From assembly GCA_949286775.1 (NCBI GenBank), contig CASEDW010000227.1, forward strand, positions 1 through 14,498: DNA of 14,498 nucleotides, given 5' to 3'. Made by a program: the position numbers and the translations under genes. The notes under the pieces were generated by a model, which was given only the letters and a program-made list of their open reading frames with translations, did no database searches and had not been told where the DNA came from. Origin of the DNA: an uncultured Eubacteriales bacterium (GTDB taxonomy: Bacteria; Bacillota; Clostridia; Lachnospirales; Lachnospiraceae). Positions 6,292-13,221 of the stretch are shown piece by piece; the first letter of the stretch is position 1, and each line of letters opens with the position of its first letter.

Positions 6292-7598
6292 TGTTAAAAA
6301 CCTTACGCGACGCTTTGCGTATTAAGGAAATACGTAGCAGACTTTTCTATCTGTTTATAGCATTAGTTATTATCAGGGCGGGATCTCAGATCCCTGTCCC
6401 TGGTGTTGATACTGCTGTATTCACACAGTTTTTTGAAAACGCGGCCAACGACGCATTTTCATTTTTGAACGCGTTTACAGGCGGCGGTTTTACGAATTTT
6501 TCGATATTCGCCCTTAGTATCACACCTTACATTACAGCTTCGATTATAGTTCAGCTTCTGACTATAGCTATTCCAAAGCTTGAAGAGCTGCACAAAGACG
6601 GCGAGCAGGGACGTAAGAAACTTGAAAAAGTTACACGTGTTATGACTATCGTTCTTGCTTTAGTCGAGTCTGTTGCAATGAGCATCGGATTTGGAAATCA
6701 GGGTATTCTTGAATTAAATCTGCTTAATGTCGTAACTGTTACAGCATGTCTTACGGCCGGAAGCGCGTTCCTGATGTGGCTTGGCGAGCAGATAAATGAC
6801 AAAGGAGTAGGAAACGGTATCTCGATTATACTTCTTATAAATATTCTTTCAAGAGTTCCTTCAGATATGATCACGCTTTACAGCAACTTCGTGCAGGGCA
6901 AGACAATTGCCTGGGCGACGCTGGCGTGGGCTATAATAGCCGTAATTATCATATTTGTAGTTGTAATTGTACTTATACTTAACGGCGCGGAAAGAAGAAT
7001 TCCCGTTCAGTATTCAAAAAAGATGGTAGGAAGAAAATCCTACGGCGCTCAGTCTTCACATATTCCGTTGAAGGTTAATACGGCCGGAGTTATTCCGATC
7101 ATCTTCGCAGCTTCTATTATGTCATTCCCTTCAATTATCATCAGTTTATCTGGCGCTCATCTGGAGGGATGGGGAGCGGCAATCATAAATATGCTCAGCT
7201 CAAGTCGTTGGTTCAATCCAAACGACTGGTTCCCGACAATAGGACTTTTCATATATGTTGTTCTGGTTGTCTTCTTTGCTTACTTCTATACGTCGATTAC
7301 TTTCAATCCAATTGAAGTAGCCGACAATATGAAAAAGCAGGGCGGATTCATCCCGGGCATCAGACCTGGAAAGCCTACTGTAGACTATTTACAGTCAGTA
7401 TTGAAATATGTTATTTTCATCGGCGCAGCCGGACTTGTAATTGTAGCTGTAATTCCATTTATTTTTAATGGTATGTTCAACGCCAGCGTTTCGTTCGGCG
7501 GAACATCGCTCATCATTATTGCGTCTGTAATTCTTGATACATTAAAACAGGTGGAATCTATGATGGTAGTTCGAAACTATAAAGGTTTTTTGAGCTGA
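6291..7598 (+). CDS. secY: Protein translocase subunit SecY
   Basis: SecY forms the membrane channel of the Sec translocase with SecE and SecG, through which unfolded proteins are exported or membrane proteins inserted. The product is 435 aa, close to the usual 430-440, with ten membrane segments expected for the family. Visible marks are the first segment followed by RAGSQIPVPGVD, the NDKGVGNGISIILLINIL segment, the cytoplasmic loop with PVQYSKKMVGRKSYG and SSHIPLKVNTAGVIPIIFA, and NPIEVADNMKKQGGFIPGIR. The C terminus VESMMVVRNYKGFLS is of the Gram-positive type. Translation is probably coupled to rplO by the 1-nt overlap. Confidence 0.98.
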   Translation: MLKTLRDALRIKEIRSRLFYLFIALVIIRAGSQIPVPGVDTAVFTQFFENAANDAFSFLNAFTGGGFTNFSIFALSITPYITASIIVQLLTIAIPKLEELHKDGEQGRKKLEKVTRVMTIVLALVESVAMSIGFGNQGILELNLLNVVTVTACLTAGSAFLMWLGEQINDKGVGNGISIILLINILSRVPSDMITLYSNFVQGKTIAWATLAWAIIAVIIIFVVVIVLILNGAERRIPVQYSKKMVGRKSYGAQSSHIPLKVNTAGVIPIIFAASIMSFPSIIISLSGAHLEGWGAAIINMLSSSRWFNPNDWFPTIGLFIYVVLVVFFAYFYTSITFNPIEVADNMKKQGGFIPGIRPGKPTVDYLQSVLKYVIFIGAAGLVIVAVIPFIFNGMFNASVSFGGTSLIIIASVILDTLKQVESMMVVRNYKGFLS

Positions 7599-7616
7599 TA
7601 TCCAGAAAATCACAAC

Positions 7617-7648
7617 AAGGCTGTGGTGTCTTCACCACGGCCTTCTTT
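7617..7648 (+). terminator. Terminator-like hairpin after secY
   Basis: Bases 7617-7628 pair with 7633-7644 to give a 12-bp stem with one G-T wobble and a TCTT loop. The tail is CTTT then GG, so the T run is short and interrupted. It could be a leaky terminator or an attenuator separating the ribosomal genes from adk-map-infA. I see no clear promoter between it and adk. Confidence 0.55.
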
Positions 7649-7663
7649 GGTAAAGAGGTTTAA

Positions 7664-7685
7664 GTTTGGAATTGAACTTCCAAAC
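7664..7685 (+). repeat. Inverted repeat GTTTGGAA/TTCCAAAC
   Basis: GTTTGGAA at 7664-7671 and TTCCAAAC at 7678-7685 form a perfect 8-bp stem with a 6-nt loop. The same arms recur at 7746-7753 (TTTGGAAG) and 7758-7765 (CTTCCAAA), a perfect 8-bp stem with loop TAAA. The arms can also pair across the two sites, which allows alternative foldings of the adk leader. Confidence 0.7.
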
Positions 7686-7690
7686 ACACC

Positions 7691-7814
7691 GTAAACTTCT
7701 AAATATACCATTATTGACGCGGCAAGTGCGTCAGAAAGAGGTAAGTTTGGAAGTAAACTTCCAAATCTACCATTATTGACGCAGCAAGTGTGTCAGAAAG
7801 AGGTAAGAATGAAG
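7691..7814 (+). repeat. 62-nt tandem repeat, two copies, reaching into adk
   Basis: Bases 7691-7752 and 7753-7814 are two direct copies with a period of 62. In the central 40 bases (7706-7745 against 7768-7807) only two positions differ: G/A at 7721/7783 and C/T at 7729/7791. The C/T change lies in a TGACGC-7-GCGTCA hairpin (7715-7733; copy two 7777-7795) and leaves a G-T wobble pair, so the stem is kept. A worn third copy may start upstream at about 7672. The AGAGGT ribosome binding site and start codon of adk fall in the last bases of copy two. Confidence 0.85.
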
Positions 7815-8453
7815 GTAATTATGTTAGGTGCTCCCGGTGCCGGAAAAGGTACTCAGGCAAAACTTATTTCTGAAAAATACGGAATACCGCATATTTCTAC
7901 AGGCGATATTTTCCGCGCAAACATCAAGAATAATACGGAACTTGGAAAAAAAGCAAAAGAGTTTATGGATCAGGGACTTCTTGTTCCGGACGAGCTGACC
8001 TGCGATCTTGTCGTAGATAGAATTTCACAACCTGACGCGGCAAAGGGATTTATTCTCGACGGTTTTCCAAGAACAATCCCTCAGGCTGAGGCGCTTACAA
8101 ACGCTCTTAACAAGAGAAATGAAGCTATCGATTACGCGATCGATGTTGAAGTTCCTGATGAAGTTATCGTAAACAGAATGGCCGGAAGACGCGCATGCGT
8201 ATCCTGCGGAGCTACATATCATATGACATATGCCGCTCCCGCTAAAGAAGGAATCTGCGATAAATGCGGATGTGAACTGATTCTTCGCGACGATGATAAA
8301 CCTGAAACTGTAACGAAAAGACTTAATGTCTATCATACACAGACACAGCCGCTTATCGAGTACTATACTAAGGCCGGCGTTTTGCATGAATTTGATGGAA
8401 CAAAAGATATAAACGAAATCTTTGATTCCATTACGGAATTATTAGGAGAATAA
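7809..8453 (+). CDS. adk: Adenylate kinase, zinc-binding LID type
   Basis: Adk catalyses ATP + AMP to 2 ADP in the cytoplasm and balances adenine nucleotides. With ATG 7809 the protein is 214 aa, the standard long-form length. The P-loop GAPGAGKGT is at residues 7-15, the DGFPR motif at 84-88, and the LID domain carries four cysteines (C130, C133, C150, C153) that bind zinc in Gram-positive enzymes. An upstream in-frame TTG at 7776 would add eleven residues unlike the family, so ATG is preferred; its GAGGT site at 7800-7804 is only 4 nt away. That site is part of the tandem repeat. The family location after secY is standard. Confidence 0.97.
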   Translation: MKVIMLGAPGAGKGTQAKLISEKYGIPHISTGDIFRANIKNNTELGKKAKEFMDQGLLVPDELTCDLVVDRISQPDAAKGFILDGFPRTIPQAEALTNALNKRNEAIDYAIDVEVPDEVIVNRMAGRRACVSCGATYHMTYAAPAKEGICDKCGCELILRDDDKPETVTKRLNVYHTQTQPLIEYYTKAGVLHEFDGTKDINEIFDSITELLGE

Positions 8454-8457
8454 AGAA

Positions 8458-9216
8458 ATGTCCGTTTCGATTAAATCTCAAAAAGAAATAGAATTGATGA
8501 GACATGCCGGAAAACTTCTTGAAGAAGTTTTTATGGGAATGCAGGATATGATCAAACCCGGAATTTCAACGCTCGATATCGATAAAAAGTGCGAAAGCAT
8601 TATCAGAAGCATGGGATGCGTTCCTAATTTTCTGAATTACAGCGGATATCCCGCGTCAGTGTGCACATCCGTAAATGAAGCGGTGGTACACGGTATTCCA
8701 AGAGCCGATTATTTCCTTGAAGAAGGTGATATCATAAGTCTTGACTGCGGACTTATATACAAAGGATATCACTCGGATTGCGCCAGGACATATCCCGTCG
8801 GAAAAATTTCAGAGGAAGCTCAAAAGCTTATTGATGTAACAAAACAGTCGTTTTTTGAAGGAATAAAATTCGCGAAGGCAGGGCGTCATCTTCACGAGAT
8901 ATCAGCGGCCATAGGAAATTATGCCGAGAGCTTCGGCTACGGCGTCGTTGAGGATCTCGTAGGACATGGAATAGGAACTTCTCTTCATGAAGATCCTGCT
9001 ATTCCTAATTATGCCGTAAAGAGCCGGGGAATAAAACTCAGAGCAGGAATGACCCTCGCGATAGAGCCGATGATAAATCAGGGCACATATGAAGTGGAGT
9101 GGCTTGACGACGAATGGACAGTAGTAACGGCCGACGGAAAACTTTCGGCGCATTATGAAAATACTGTTCTCATAACAGACGGAGAGCCGGAGATATTAAC
9201 TTTAACGCAAATGTAA
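8458..9216 (+). CDS. map: Methionine aminopeptidase, type I
   Basis: Map removes the initiator methionine from nascent proteins whose second residue is small, acting at the ribosome. The product is 252 aa, the length of the type Ia enzyme without an N-terminal extension. All metal ligands are visible: D96 (SLDCGLIY), D107 (HSDCART), H170 (GHGIGT), E203 (IEPM) and E234 (HYENTV). The active-site histidines H78 (VVHGIP) and H177 (LHEDP) are also present. ATG 8458 is four bases after the adk stop, and the AGGAGAA binding site lies at 8444-8450 within adk, so the two are likely translated from one message. A second Map gene could exist elsewhere. Confidence 0.97.
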   Translation: MSVSIKSQKEIELMRHAGKLLEEVFMGMQDMIKPGISTLDIDKKCESIIRSMGCVPNFLNYSGYPASVCTSVNEAVVHGIPRADYFLEEGDIISLDCGLIYKGYHSDCARTYPVGKISEEAQKLIDVTKQSFFEGIKFAKAGRHLHEISAAIGNYAESFGYGVVEDLVGHGIGTSLHEDPAIPNYAVKSRGIKLRAGMTLAIEPMINQGTYEVEWLDDEWTVVTADGKLSAHYENTVLITDGEPEILTLTQM

Positions 9217-9255
9217 TTCATTAATTTTCTCAGAATTTCTTTAGGAGGATAATAC

Positions 9256-9474
9256 ATGTCTAAATCAGATGTTATTGAGGTTGAGGGCAAAGTACTTGAA
9301 AAACTGCCGAATGCCATGTTTAAAGTGGAGCTTGAAAATAAACATGTCGTTCTGGCTCATATAAGCGGTAAACTCCGCATGAACTATATCAGAATTCTCC
9401 CTGGAGACAAGGTTACAATTGAACTTTCTCCGTACGATCTTTCAAAGGGCCGCATTATCTGGCGCGATAAATAA
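9256..9474 (+). CDS. infA: Translation initiation factor IF-1
   Basis: IF-1 binds the A site of the 30S subunit during initiation and helps IF-2 and IF-3. The product is 72 aa, exactly the family length, and is a single OB-fold S1-like domain: MSKSDVIEVEGKVLEKLPNA, then FKVELENKHVVLAHISGKLR, MNYIRILPGDKVTIELSPYD and KGRIIWR. ATG 9256 has AGGAGG at 9243-9248. In most Firmicutes infA is followed by rpmJ, rpsM, rpsK, rpsD, rpoA and rplQ; here ftsZ follows instead. No KOW-domain gene lies between map and infA, as is found in some relatives. Confidence 0.98.
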   Translation: MSKSDVIEVEGKVLEKLPNAMFKVELENKHVVLAHISGKLRMNYIRILPGDKVTIELSPYDLSKGRIIWRDK

Positions 9475-9499
9475 TTAGCGTTTATTATATAAAAAACGG

Positions 9500-9526
9500 T
9501 TGCGATTTTATACCAGAAATTATAAT
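9500..9526 (+). promoter_or_regulatory. Probable ftsZ promoter
   Basis: A perfect -10 box TATAAT at 9521-9526 is preceded by TTGCGA at 9500-9505, a spacing of 15 bp, or 17 bp if the overlapping TAATAT at 9523-9528 is used. The region around is very AT-rich. It lies in the 108-nt gap between infA and ftsZ and would give a leader of about 50 nt. The match is good but the spacing is not ideal for the best -10. Confidence 0.5.
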
Positions 9527-9582
9527 ATAAAGAAGAAAGCTTTTTGATGGGGAAGAAGAATTTGTAAAGGGAGGACACAATT

Positions 9583-10770
9583 GTGTTAGAAATAATGACG
9601 AATGAAGCTGAAGCAGCTGCAAAGATAATAGTCATTGGCGTTGGCGGTGCCGGCAACAATGCTGTAAATAGAATGGTGGAAGAGGCAATCGGAGGTGTTG
9701 AATTTGTTGGGGTCAACGCCGATAAACAGGCTCTTACACTTTGCAAAGCTCCGACAGTTTTACAGATCGGTGAAAAGATCACAAAAGGTCTTGGCGCCGG
9801 AGCTAAACCTGAGGTTGGCCAGCAGGCAGCTGAAGAAAGCGTAGATGAAATAAAAGCTCTTATGGAAGGAGCTGATATGGTATTCGTTACATGCGGCATG
9901 GGCGGCGGAACAGGAACAGGCGCTGCTCCTATAGTAGCGAAGATCGCTAAAGATATGGGTATTCTTACGGTAGGCGTTGTTACAAAACCATTCCGTTTTG
10001 AAGCAAAGACACGTATGAACAATGCTCTCGCGGGTATTGAAAAATTAAAAGAAGCCGTTGATACTCTTATCGTTATTCCAAATGATAAACTTCTTGAGAT
10101 CGTTGACCGCCGTACAACTATGCCTGAGGCATTAAAGAAAGCTGACGAAGTTCTTAAACAGGCAGTACAGGGTATAACTGATCTTATTAATCTTCCGGCT
10201 CTGATCAATCTTGACTTCGCGGATGTTCAGACAGTTATGAAAGACAAGGGCATCGCTCATATCGGTATCGGTGAAGGCAAAGGTGACGACAAGGCTCTCG
10301 AGGCTGTACAGCAGGCTGTTTCAAGTCCGCTTCTTGAGACAACTATCAACGGAGCTACGCACGTTATCATCAATATCTCAGGTGATATCAGCCTTATGGA
10401 CGCGAATGACGCTGCAAGCTATGTACAGAATCTTGCGGGAGAAGACGCGAATATCATCTTCGGAGCTATGTATGACGATACAATTCCTGATTTCGCTAAG
10501 ATCACTGTTATCGCTACAGGCCTGAGCGATGAGACAGCGAAAGTCGCTAATGTAAAAGAAGCTAAGAAAACGGAAACAAAATCAAATGCCGCTTCAGGCG
10601 GATTTACGATTCCTTCATTTAAGCTTCCAAGCAGCAATGCTCAGACAGGAGAGCGTTCAAAAGCCAACACTGCGTCAGGAGCAGTTCTTCCGCACAGCAA
10701 CGCTCCTCTTACAAGCAGAGTGCCGAAAAAAGATATTCAGATTCCTGATTTCTTAAAAAACAGAAATTAA
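9583..10770 (+). CDS. ftsZ: Cell division protein FtsZ (GTG start)
   Basis: FtsZ is the tubulin-like GTPase that polymerises at midcell into the Z ring and recruits the divisome. The product is 395 aa. The nucleotide-binding site shows GVGGAGNNAVNRM (19-31) and the signature GGGTGTG (107-113); the catalytic T7 loop NLDFADV is at 209-215. A low-complexity linker (about 316-380) leads to the C-terminal peptide DIQIPDFLKNRN, which binds partners such as FtsA or SepF. GTG 9583 has AAGGGAGG at 9567-9574 with 8-nt spacing; ATG 9595 is a less likely start. Small departures from the family are seen: VNADKQ where NTD is usual, and FEAKTRM where FEGKxRM is usual. It is not in a dcw cluster here. Confidence 0.96.
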   Translation: MLEIMTNEAEAAAKIIVIGVGGAGNNAVNRMVEEAIGGVEFVGVNADKQALTLCKAPTVLQIGEKITKGLGAGAKPEVGQQAAEESVDEIKALMEGADMVFVTCGMGGGTGTGAAPIVAKIAKDMGILTVGVVTKPFRFEAKTRMNNALAGIEKLKEAVDTLIVIPNDKLLEIVDRRTTMPEALKKADEVLKQAVQGITDLINLPALINLDFADVQTVMKDKGIAHIGIGEGKGDDKALEAVQQAVSSPLLETTINGATHVIINISGDISLMDANDAASYVQNLAGEDANIIFGAMYDDTIPDFAKITVIATGLSDETAKVANVKEAKKTETKSNAASGGFTIPSFKLPSSNAQTGERSKANTASGAVLPHSNAPLTSRVPKKDIQIPDFLKNRN

Positions 10771-10817
10771 TTTGAATTTTATCGTTTCCTTTTTCGAGAA
10801 TCACGATGAAACTTTTC

Positions 10818-10848
10818 CGAGGTGTAGGTTTGTCCTATGCCTCGTTTT
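10818..10848 (+). terminator. Intrinsic terminator after ftsZ
   Basis: CGAGGTGTAGG at 10818-10828 pairs with CCTATGCCTCG at 10834-10844 over 11 bp, including two adjacent G-T wobbles, with a TTTGT loop. It is followed by TTTT and an AT-rich stretch. It lies 47 nt after the ftsZ stop and would end the ftsZ transcript. Confidence 0.8.
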
Positions 10849-10874
10849 AAATTGCTTATGGTGAGGGGTTTGAA

Positions 10875-12254
10875 ATGAAAGAAATGTCGTTAAGGAGAAA
10901 AGCTCCGTTTTTTACGAAAGAGCCGGGATTTAAAAGAAAGCTTTTTATTTTGATGGGGACGATTACTCTCCAGAATGTTATAGCCTACAGCGTAAACATG
11001 GCTGACAATATAATGCTCGGAAGATTCAGCCAGGAGGCGCTTTCGGGAGCAGCTACAGTCAATCAGATATTTTTTATAATACAGCAGCTGTGCCTTGCGA
11101 TAGGAGATGTAACGGTGCTGATAGGTTCGCAGTACTGGGGCAAACAGGAACTTTCTCCGATCCGCAGGATTATAGGAATATCTTTAAAGACAGTCGCGGT
11201 GTGCAGCGTCATAGTATTTTTATGCTGCACGTTTATTCCTGAACCGCTGCTCAGGATATTTACGCCTGATAAATATATTCTGGCCGAAGGACTGAATTAT
11301 ATGTATGTAGTCAGGTTCAGTTTCATTTTCTTTATGTTTTCTTCGTGCCTGATGGCGGCGCTTCGGACAGTAGAAGTCGTAAGGATATCGTTTTATGTAT
11401 CGATTGTTTCTCTGATAGTAAACTGCTGTATTAACGCCGTGCTGATTTTCGGGCTTTTTGGTATGCCGAGGATGGGAGTCGTCGGCGCTGCCATCGGAAC
11501 CGTCGCGGCAAGAGCGGTGGAGTTTACAATTCTGATTGTCTATATCCTCAAGAAAGACAAGGTTCTGCGTCTCTTTTCAGAAAACCCCTTTAAGAGGGAT
11601 AAAAACCTGAGCAAAGATTTCTCAAAGGCAGCGGCTCTGATGATACCGGCGGAACTCGGATGGTCTATAGCGACGCCTTTTCAGAGCGCGGTGCTCGGAA
11701 GCCTTTCCGTAAACGCGATAGCGGCAAATTCAATCGCCACTACGTTTTATAACTTCCTGAAGGTTATCGTAAGGGGAGCAGCGTCGGCTTCGTCAGTTAT
11801 CATAGGAAGCGAGATAGGAAAGGGCAATATCGAGGAAGTAAAAGCAAAAGGAAGAACCTTAAGCGTGATTTTTATCTGTATCGGTCTTGTTTTGGGAGGC
11901 CTGCTTTTAATACTTAAAAATCCGCTTCTTTCAATGTATGTATTAAATGACGAAGCGCTTATGTACGCCAATCAGATGATAATTCTGTACGCTTTGATAA
12001 TGGTAACAATGTCTTATCAGATGCCGGTAACAATCGGAATAATCCGCGCGGGAGGAGATACTAAATTTAACCTGATAGTCACCCTCACCGGCATATGGTG
12101 CGCATGCATACCGTTGTCGTCGCTGGCGGCATATGTATGGCATCTGCCCGTAATAGTTGTCGTATTTTTCGCTCAGATCGATCAGGTATATAAATGCATA
12201 CCGGCATTTTTACGGTTCAGGACTTATAAGTGGATCAGGAAACTTACAAGATAA
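10875..12254 (+). CDS. MATE-family multidrug efflux transporter
   Basis: The product is 459 aa and very hydrophobic, with about twelve likely membrane segments, the size and pattern of MATE (MatE/NorM/DinF-like) exporters. These antiporters use a Na+ or H+ gradient to export cationic drugs or metabolites. Two homologous halves are visible: MADNIMLGRFSQEALSGA near residues 42-59 resembles the VDNIMVGxLG motif of the first half, and the NAVLIFG then GMPRMGVVGAAIGTVAAR segment (about 190-215) is the family's TM5-6 signature. IIRAGGDTKFN belongs to the second half. ATG 10875 has GAGGGG at 10863-10868. It starts only 26 nt after the ftsZ terminator, and I see no good promoter. The transported substrate cannot be told. 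Confidence 0.9.
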   Translation: MKEMSLRRKAPFFTKEPGFKRKLFILMGTITLQNVIAYSVNMADNIMLGRFSQEALSGAATVNQIFFIIQQLCLAIGDVTVLIGSQYWGKQELSPIRRIIGISLKTVAVCSVIVFLCCTFIPEPLLRIFTPDKYILAEGLNYMYVVRFSFIFFMFSSCLMAALRTVEVVRISFYVSIVSLIVNCCINAVLIFGLFGMPRMGVVGAAIGTVAARAVEFTILIVYILKKDKVLRLFSENPFKRDKNLSKDFSKAAALMIPAELGWSIATPFQSAVLGSLSVNAIAANSIATTFYNFLKVIVRGAASASSVIIGSEIGKGNIEEVKAKGRTLSVIFICIGLVLGGLLLILKNPLLSMYVLNDEALMYANQMIILYALIMVTMSYQMPVTIGIIRAGGDTKFNLIVTLTGIWCACIPLSSLAAYVWHLPVIVVVFFAQIDQVYKCIPAFLRFRTYKWIRKLTR

Positions 12255-12285
12255 GACATACGGGTTCTCATAAAAACAACATGAT

Positions 12286-12314
12286 TTGCAATAAAAGAAG
12301 AATTGTGGTAATAT
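12286..12314 (+). promoter_or_regulatory. Promoter of the FHA/CpaE-like operon
   Basis: TTGCAA at 12286-12291 and TAATAT at 12309-12314 are 17 bp apart, and TGG directly before the -10 makes an extended -10 (TGn). This is a good housekeeping-type promoter and would give a leader of about 75-80 nt before ATG 12399. An inverted repeat TGCAATA (12287-12293) / TATTGCA (12314-12320) overlaps both boxes. Confidence 0.7.
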
Positions 12315-12398
12315 ATTGCATGTTAAACGAAAATCAGCGTATTTTTATGCCCGATTTAGTTGTTATGAATAATATCATCAGGTAAAAGAGGATATTAG

Positions 12399-13211
12399 AT
12401 GAGAGACTTTTTATTTAAATCAGAAGAAATACTAGATAAAAACGCACTTGAGGTTCTGGATAAAGAGGCAATACCGGGTATTCTTCCGTGCAAATGGCTG
12501 AGATGGAACAGCATGATCCAGCTTGTTTATTTTACGGATAATCTGGAGAGTATAAATGAAGTGAAGGAAAATCTCGCTTTTGAAGATCTCCGAATGATCG
12601 CTGATGAAATTCTGGAAATTGTCATTAATCTTGAGTCTCAGATGGATCTTTCTGTTGAAAATGTGGTATGGGATCTGGACGCTATCTACCTGGATCAGGT
12701 TTATTCTGTTCACATGATATGTCTGCCGGCAGTAATCCCTATCGATGCGCTCGAAAGCAAGATATACATTAAACGGGTATACGCTATATTGAACGAGCTT
12801 TTCAGCGGAAGAGAAGACACTGAATTCGTATGCAGACAGATTGAGGCTCAGAGAGAAAAAGGAGCGGCGGACTGGGAAGCCTTAAGAAACGCCATCAGTT
12901 TTAATGAACCGACAGAAAACGATACTATCACGATCCGCGGTATCAATACTCCTGAACCGGTGGAGTTTGTCATCGGACACGAGGAGTTTATCATAGGATC
13001 AGATGAAACTGTCGACGGATATCTGAATTTCCCGTCGATAAGCCCTATTCACGCGAGAGTCGGATGGAATGATATCAGCTATTACATCGAGGATGCCGGA
13101 AGCGAAAGCGGAACATATCTCAATGATGTAAAGCTGTCTCAGAATAATCAGATTCCGTTTGGCAGCGGTTCAATCGTTAAATTCGGCGATTATACATTTA
13201 ATGTGGAATAG
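12399..13211 (+). CDS. FHA-domain protein with clostridial N-terminal domain
   Basis: The product is 270 aa with no signal peptide or membrane segment. Residues ~188-270 form a forkhead-associated (FHA) domain: EFIIGSDETVDGYLNF, SISPIHARV, EDAGSESGTYLND and IVKFGDYTF. FHA domains normally bind phosphothreonine peptides. Here the usual GR is GS (200-201) and the usual NGT is SGT (237-239), while the SxxH pair (S215, H218) is kept. Residues 1-~165 resemble the uncharacterised N-terminal domain (DUF6382-like) found with FHA domains in Lachnospiraceae; this is recall, not a search. ATG 12399 has AGAGGA at 12387-12392. The next gene starts 10 nt downstream, so the two likely act together, perhaps in a Tad-pilus-like or surface system. 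Confidence 0.8.
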   Translation: MRDFLFKSEEILDKNALEVLDKEAIPGILPCKWLRWNSMIQLVYFTDNLESINEVKENLAFEDLRMIADEILEIVINLESQMDLSVENVVWDLDAIYLDQVYSVHMICLPAVIPIDALESKIYIKRVYAILNELFSGREDTEFVCRQIEAQREKGAADWEALRNAISFNEPTENDTITIRGINTPEPVEFVIGHEEFIIGSDETVDGYLNFPSISPIHARVGWNDISYYIEDAGSESGTYLNDVKLSQNNQIPFGSGSIVKFGDYTFNVE

Positions 13212-13221
13212 GAGGCTGCCT

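Noticed and set aside
7714..7719. TTGACG boxes in each tandem repeat copy as -35 elements
   Set aside because: No -10 hexamer lies 16-18 bp downstream of either copy (the positions hold AGAGGT-like sequence), so no promoter is called.
7776..7808. TTG start extending adk by eleven residues
   Set aside because: The extra residues match nothing in adenylate kinases, lie in the tandem repeat, and lack a binding site; ATG 7809 gives the standard 214 aa with GAGGT upstream.
9384..10208. Long open frame on the - strand opposite ftsZ
   Set aside because: It lies antisense to an unmistakable FtsZ frame, has no plausible ribosome binding site or recognisable domain, and its length reflects codon bias of the sense gene.
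10784..10812. Second hairpin ATCGT/ACGAT just upstream of the ftsZ terminator
   Set aside because: The stem is only five pairs around a long loop and has no T run; chance is sufficient.
13159..13221. TTG start extending the CpaE-like protein into the FHA gene
   Set aside because: The added residues are translated from the FHA coding region in another frame; GGAGG at 13211-13215 points to ATG 13222.
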